NCBI GenBank assembly: GCA_964569385.1
Contig: CAZMUM010000008.1
Coordinates: 1-64,000 of the forward strand
Source: JAADHX01 sp964569385
GTDB taxonomy: Bacteria > Actinomycetota > Acidimicrobiia > Acidimicrobiales > Poriferisodalaceae
DNA length: 64,000 nt
Direction: 5' to 3'
Part shown: positions 62,333 to 64,000 of the stretch, piece by piece
How the letters are laid out: the number at the start of each line of letters is the position of its first letter
How positions within the stretch are numbered: position 1 is the stretch's first letter
Made by a program: the position numbers and the translations under genes
Notes under the pieces: model-generated
The model's input: only the letters and a program-made list of their open reading frames with translations
What the model was told of the DNA's origin: nothing
Database searches by the model: none

Positions 62333-62720
62333 TACATACTGCTTTCAATTTTCAATTGCGAACCACTTGCCGATTTTGGCCTGCGGTCAGCATCCATCTT
62401 AGAGGGTTGCCGCCATTCCCCCTCAGCTCAACTTCAAAGATCGCGCAGTCGTGGGTTCGTTAGGTTTCATCACCTAGGCCCGCTGCCACAGCCGACCAAG
62501 GTGACTTTCGCCGAAGTTGCCTAGCGGGGTGAGATGACAATCTCGGTGATGCGAGCCGGTCGCGGTTGACTTCTCGACGGACGCCTGCCGAGTCCGTTCG
62601 ATCACCGTGCCGCACGCGAAATAGCGACCTGTGCCGATGGCCAGTTGGTTCTGGCCGTTGGCGGCGGTGGGTGTAGTGGCACTGGCGGGTTTCGTGGCCC
62701 GACTGCCGTTGAACAGTTCG

Positions 62721-62856
62721 CTATAGTCGCAGCGTTTCGAGGAGGGTGCCGGTGGGGCTGTAGCGGCCTGGGATCGCGGCGTTGGTGGCTCCGGTCGAGG
62801 GCTCGTTGTTTGATGGTCATGTCGGCGTGCAGGTACGCCTGGGTCGAGTGGATCGA
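62721..62856 (-). pseudogene. Remnant of a tyrosine-integrase C-terminus
   Basis: Minus-strand reading gives STQAYLHADMTIKQRALD, the region around the catalytic tyrosine that precedes the end of phage/IS-type tyrosine recombinases. After RS the frame shifts and continues as AIPGRYSPTGTLLETLRL before TAG, matching the usual end of that protein family. The part before is cut off by 16-base repeats. It is thus a decayed fragment of a mobile-element integrase. Confidence 0.7.
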
Positions 62857-62898
62857 GACTGGCTCCGTATGCGACTGGCTCCGTATGCGACTGGCGCC
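62857..62898. repeat. 16-base tandem repeats
   Basis: GACTGGCTCCGTATGC is present twice head to tail (62857, 62873) plus a 10-base partial third copy. The unit is not a multiple of three, arguing that the region is not coding. It adjoins the integrase remnant. Confidence 0.8.
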
Positions 62899-63086
62899 TC
62901 AAACGTCTCCTTCGTCGCGACCTGAGCGAGTCGAGACGGACGACAGAGGCGTCGCTGTCTCGGCCGCCACAGCAAATAGGTATGGGGCGGCGTTCACAGT
63001 CTCAAGTAGGCGGCGCGGTGTACCTTGCGCAGTCGTGGTGAGACTGTTACCTTAGCGGGCACGTAGTGGAACTGTGGAACTCATCA

Positions 63087-64000
63087 GTGAGGAAGATACT
63101 TCTAGGAGTTATCGTCGCCGCAATCGCCGGGGTCGGATTGGTAGTGCTACAGACTGGTTCGGAGGACGGTCCGGCTGCACCGCCGTCGGAGTTTGGCCTG
63201 CGGCTGGCGAACATTACTGGTGACTCAACGCCGCGGGCGAGGTCAATCGATCAGGCGATGGATGAATGTCTCGGTCTACCCGAAGGAACTTCTGCGGCGG
63301 CGAGGGCCAATGAGCCGGAGGCGTCTTTGGTGACCTCCGACGCGGTCCGTCAGGTCGAGGACTCGGTCCGGCAAGCACGAGCCGATCTGGTTGCTCAGGC
63401 GGTTGGGGGCTCAAACGGTGTCTTCGCGGCCCCGGTGGATGTTGATGGTGCGACGGGTTTGGCCGCTAGTCGCCTGGCCGAATGTGAGAGGTCGGTGCAC
63501 GCGGCCATGCCATCGGGTATCGAGCTTTTATCAGAGCGCCTCGGCGTTGCTCTGACGGCGATGGAGCGTGAGTTCTGGTCCGACGAGGTAGTGCAGGAGG
63601 CTCTGGGTGAGTGGTCGGAGTGTTTTGGTTCGGCTACGGGACTAGCGGTTGGGTCGCCGTCTGAGGTCTTGGATTTGATCGCTTTACGGCAGACCGAGTA
63701 TGCGGCCGCTCTTAACTCTTCGCTCCCGTCGCTCAACCGTGAAGTGCTGGCTGCCATGGGCGTCCACGTCGGAGATGCCGAGGTGCTAGATCTCACTTCC
63801 CCGGAGGCTGTATCTGGTTCCATTGATGTGGAACCAGCTCGCGACGCACTCCTTGCTGCGGAAGGGCTACTCAGCGGTAGCCGCAGCTGTGGCGTGGGTG
63901 CCGACCTTGTAATGCCTGCGTCGGTTGCGGAGATCCGAAAACGAATCGAAGCTAAGTTCCTAGCCGACAACAGCGAGGTCCTCCGCACGATCGAAGAGGA
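63087..64000 (+). CDS. Exported or anchored Cys-containing protein (3' end outside window)
   Basis: Open frame from GTG 63087 to the window end (304 codons plus 2 bases). N-terminus is a positive start and single hydrophobic helix (RKILLGVIVAAIAGVGLVV), a signal peptide or anchor. The rest is helical, acidic and has spaced single cysteines (MDECLG, LAECER, EWSECF, SRSCGV) that could form disulfides outside the cell. Family not recognised. GTG at 63066 in the same frame is an alternative start. It looks intact to the edge, with no stop. Confidence 0.7.
   Translation, partial: MRKILLGVIVAAIAGVGLVVLQTGSEDGPAAPPSEFGLRLANITGDSTPRARSIDQAMDECLGLPEGTSAAARANEPEASLVTSDAVRQVEDSVRQARADLVAQAVGGSNGVFAAPVDVDGATGLAASRLAECERSVHAAMPSGIELLSERLGVALTAMEREFWSDEVVQEALGEWSECFGSATGLAVGSPSEVLDLIALRQTEYAAALNSSLPSLNREVLAAMGVHVGDAEVLDLTSPEAVSGSIDVEPARDALLAAEGLLSGSRSCGVGADLVMPASVAEIRKRIEAKFLADNSEVLRTIEE

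Larger units (their letters stand above)
62333..63065. other. Mostly non-coding degenerate stretch
   Basis: More than 700 bases with no intact gene. It holds the probable cspA leader (to about 62480), a frameshifted integrase remnant (62721-62856, minus strand) and 16-base tandem repeats (62857-62898). Frames of 140 residues on either strand have Arg/Pro/Ser-rich composition and look spurious. Confidence 0.6.

Noticed and set aside
62474..63055. Overlapping 136- and 142-residue frames
   Set aside because: Pro/Arg/Ser-rich composition, overlapping on both strands, interrupted by a 16-base repeat not in phase; only the integrase fragment is supported.

Overview
The window is a chromosomal segment of an actinobacterium (Actinomycetota), about 60% GC. 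Gene order and content resemble the division/translation superoperon of mycobacteria and Streptomyces: a SepIVA-like coiled coil, DUF177, rpmF, rnc, an Fpg-fold protein, smc, ftsY, ffh, rpsP, khpA, rimM, trmD, rplS, DUF2469, yraN, comM, dprA, xerC, whiG, a LytM protein, rpsB, tsf, pyrH, frr, cdsA, dxr, rip1, ispG, rimP, nusA, infB, rbfA, truB, ribF, rpsO, pnp, dapB, rnj and ftsK. A class such as Acidimicrobiia fits, but that is inference; no rRNA or tRNA gene was recognised.

Layout. 1-3.5 kb: a strong terminator followed by an overlapping pair of dynamin-like GTPases that match mycobacterial IniA and IniC in length, motifs and order. 3.5-7.0 kb, minus strand: a large LuxR-type ATPase regulator convergent with iniC (the IniR arrangement), a small PH-like membrane protein and a tiny zinc ribbon. 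7.0-21.6 kb: a tightly packed plus-strand run from rsmD to yraN, with many 1-4 nt stop/start overlaps. 21.6-22.6 kb: a structured inverted repeat, a possible 36-aa membrane peptide and a HAD phosphatase on the minus strand. 22.8-27.2 kb: comM-dprA-xerC-whiG. 27.3-37 kb: a degenerate LytM protein, rpsB-tsf-pyrH-frr, cdsA with a very long acidic N-terminus, dxr-rip1-ispG. 37-49.6 kb: rimP-nusA-infB-ylxP-rbfA-truB-ribF, rpsO, pnp, dapB and a PfkB kinase. 49.6-56.6 kb is the accessory-like part: a membrane protein, an intact IS630-type insertion sequence, a two-TM protein, a TetR-manA pair, and a second TetR gene with a palindromic operator ahead of a di-iron ferritin-like protein. 56.6-62.3 kb: RNase J, FtsK, an MFS exporter and a cold-shock protein. 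The last 1.7 kb hold a frameshifted integrase remnant, short tandem repeats and the start of an exported Cys-containing protein that runs off the window.

The genes mostly serve ribosome maturation, RNA decay, SRP targeting, chromosome condensation and segregation, lipid and isoprenoid precursor supply, and natural-transformation-type DNA uptake. The most unusual signals are: an Fpg/MutM-fold protein without any of its catalytic residues between rnc and smc; an rnc gene that appears to start at CTG overlapping the acpP stop; an 8-codon in-frame module shared by the low-complexity tails of rpsB, nusA and rbfA and tandemly amplified there; a catalytically dead LytM protein; the IniA/IniC/IniR-like locus; a shared GCTAC-type -10 element before four ribosomal protein genes; and a leaderless self-overlapping TetR operator-promoter.
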